A stretch of 16,745 nt of DNA from Dictyocoela muelleri (taxonomy: Eukaryota > Microsporidia): assembly GCA_016256075.1 (NCBI GenBank), contig SDVU01000234.1, positions 1-16,745 of the forward strand, read 5' to 3'. Position numbers and translations under genes: made by a program. The notes beneath the pieces are model-generated. The model did not search any database, was not told where the DNA came from, and saw nothing but the letters and a program-made list of their open reading frames with translations. Positions 16,203-16,745 of this stretch are shown here, piece after piece. Every line of letters begins with the position of its first letter. The first letter of the stretch is position 1.

Positions 16203-16745
16203 AGAAAATTATTTAAAATATACGTAAGATTAATTTCAGTATAAACTGAAGTACTTTTTCGGTTTCTAATAGTAGAACGAGAACTAGCCCGTGAAATTTC
16301 CTTATAAAAAAATTAGTAGTATTTTAGTTTAGACAATAATATTTTTTCTCACTTTTTAAACATTTCACTTAATAAATATATAAAAACTACCAAATATGGA
16401 AAACAAAAAGTATAAAAAAAAAATTTTATTGTTATATTTACATGTTTTAGAAATCAATTTTTATATAGCCAGAATTTCTATTTATATATAAAAATTGATT
16501 TCTAAAACATGTAAATATAACAATAAAAAAAAATTATACTTTTTGTTTTCCATATTTGGTAGTTTTTTATATTTATTAAGTGAAATGTTTAAAAAGTGAG
16601 AAAAAATATTATTGTCTAAACTAAGATACTACTAATTTTTTTATAAAGAAATTTCACGGGCTAGTTCACGTTCTACTATTAGAAACCGAAAAAGTACTTC
16701 AGTTTATACTGAAATTTATCTTACGTATATTTTAAATAATTTTCT
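16203..16745. mobile_element. Long palindrome, continuing past the window edge
   Basis: Arms of at least 265 bases on either side of a 17-base loop (16468-16484, centre ~16476). Landmarks are AGAAAATTATTTAAAATATA at 16203 against its inverse ending at 16745, CGTGAAATTTC, TACCAAATATGGAAAAC, and AACATGTAAATATAAC next to the loop. Mismatches and small indels are few. The match is still running at the last base, so the true element is longer. It directly follows the 22-bp array, and a diverged half copy sits at 10822. No coding sequence. Confidence 0.88.

Overview
The window is very AT-rich eukaryotic DNA, dominated by dead and decaying mobile elements with only two plausible host genes. I think a microsporidian is the likeliest source, with moderate confidence. 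The reasons are the base composition, intron-less short genes, and CCCC runs just upstream of three start codons (7676, 11606, 13829), like the CCC-type start signal described for microsporidian genes. No marker gene in the window proves this.

Layout. 147-2356: fossil Ty3/gypsy-type retroelement (reverse transcriptase, RNase H, integrase, candidate 3' LTR), with a perfect hairpin at its left edge. 2400-2660: decayed array of a ~22-bp tandem motif. 2665-8482: six copies of one dispersed ~450-bp repeat (2665, 3142 inverted, 3911 partial, 4129, 6170, 8037) whose head looks like tRNA-Lys with A and B boxes, so a SINE-like family. Between these copies lie a 297-codon gene for a secreted cysteine-rich protein (5110-6003), a 12-bp minisatellite (7471-7626) and a 61-codon coiled-coil gene (7676-7861). 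8685-10805: palindromic elements, namely two related ~330-bp hairpin MITEs and, between them, a nested foldback of ~700 bp. A candidate LTR plus gag-like reading frame at 9792-10431 lies between the foldback and the second MITE.

10822-16745: remains of at least two Tc1/mariner-IS630-type DNA transposons. The first (11432-13089) carries a transposase relic between inverted arrays of a 22-bp unit (6 copies left, 15 right). The second starts at 13592 with TA-CAGTCC, has the same kind of array on its left, and holds a transposase relic with an intact DD34E triad spacing. A ~1-kb array of related units (15108-16090, about 45 copies) in the same orientation follows, then a long palindrome (16203-16745) that is still matching at the window edge. 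I infer that the last two belong to a further, larger foldback element.

The genes do not form a pathway. The unifying theme is repeat architecture: tandem arrays used as transposon ends, palindromes inside palindromes, and a tRNA-headed repeat family. These are the best candidates for something undescribed.
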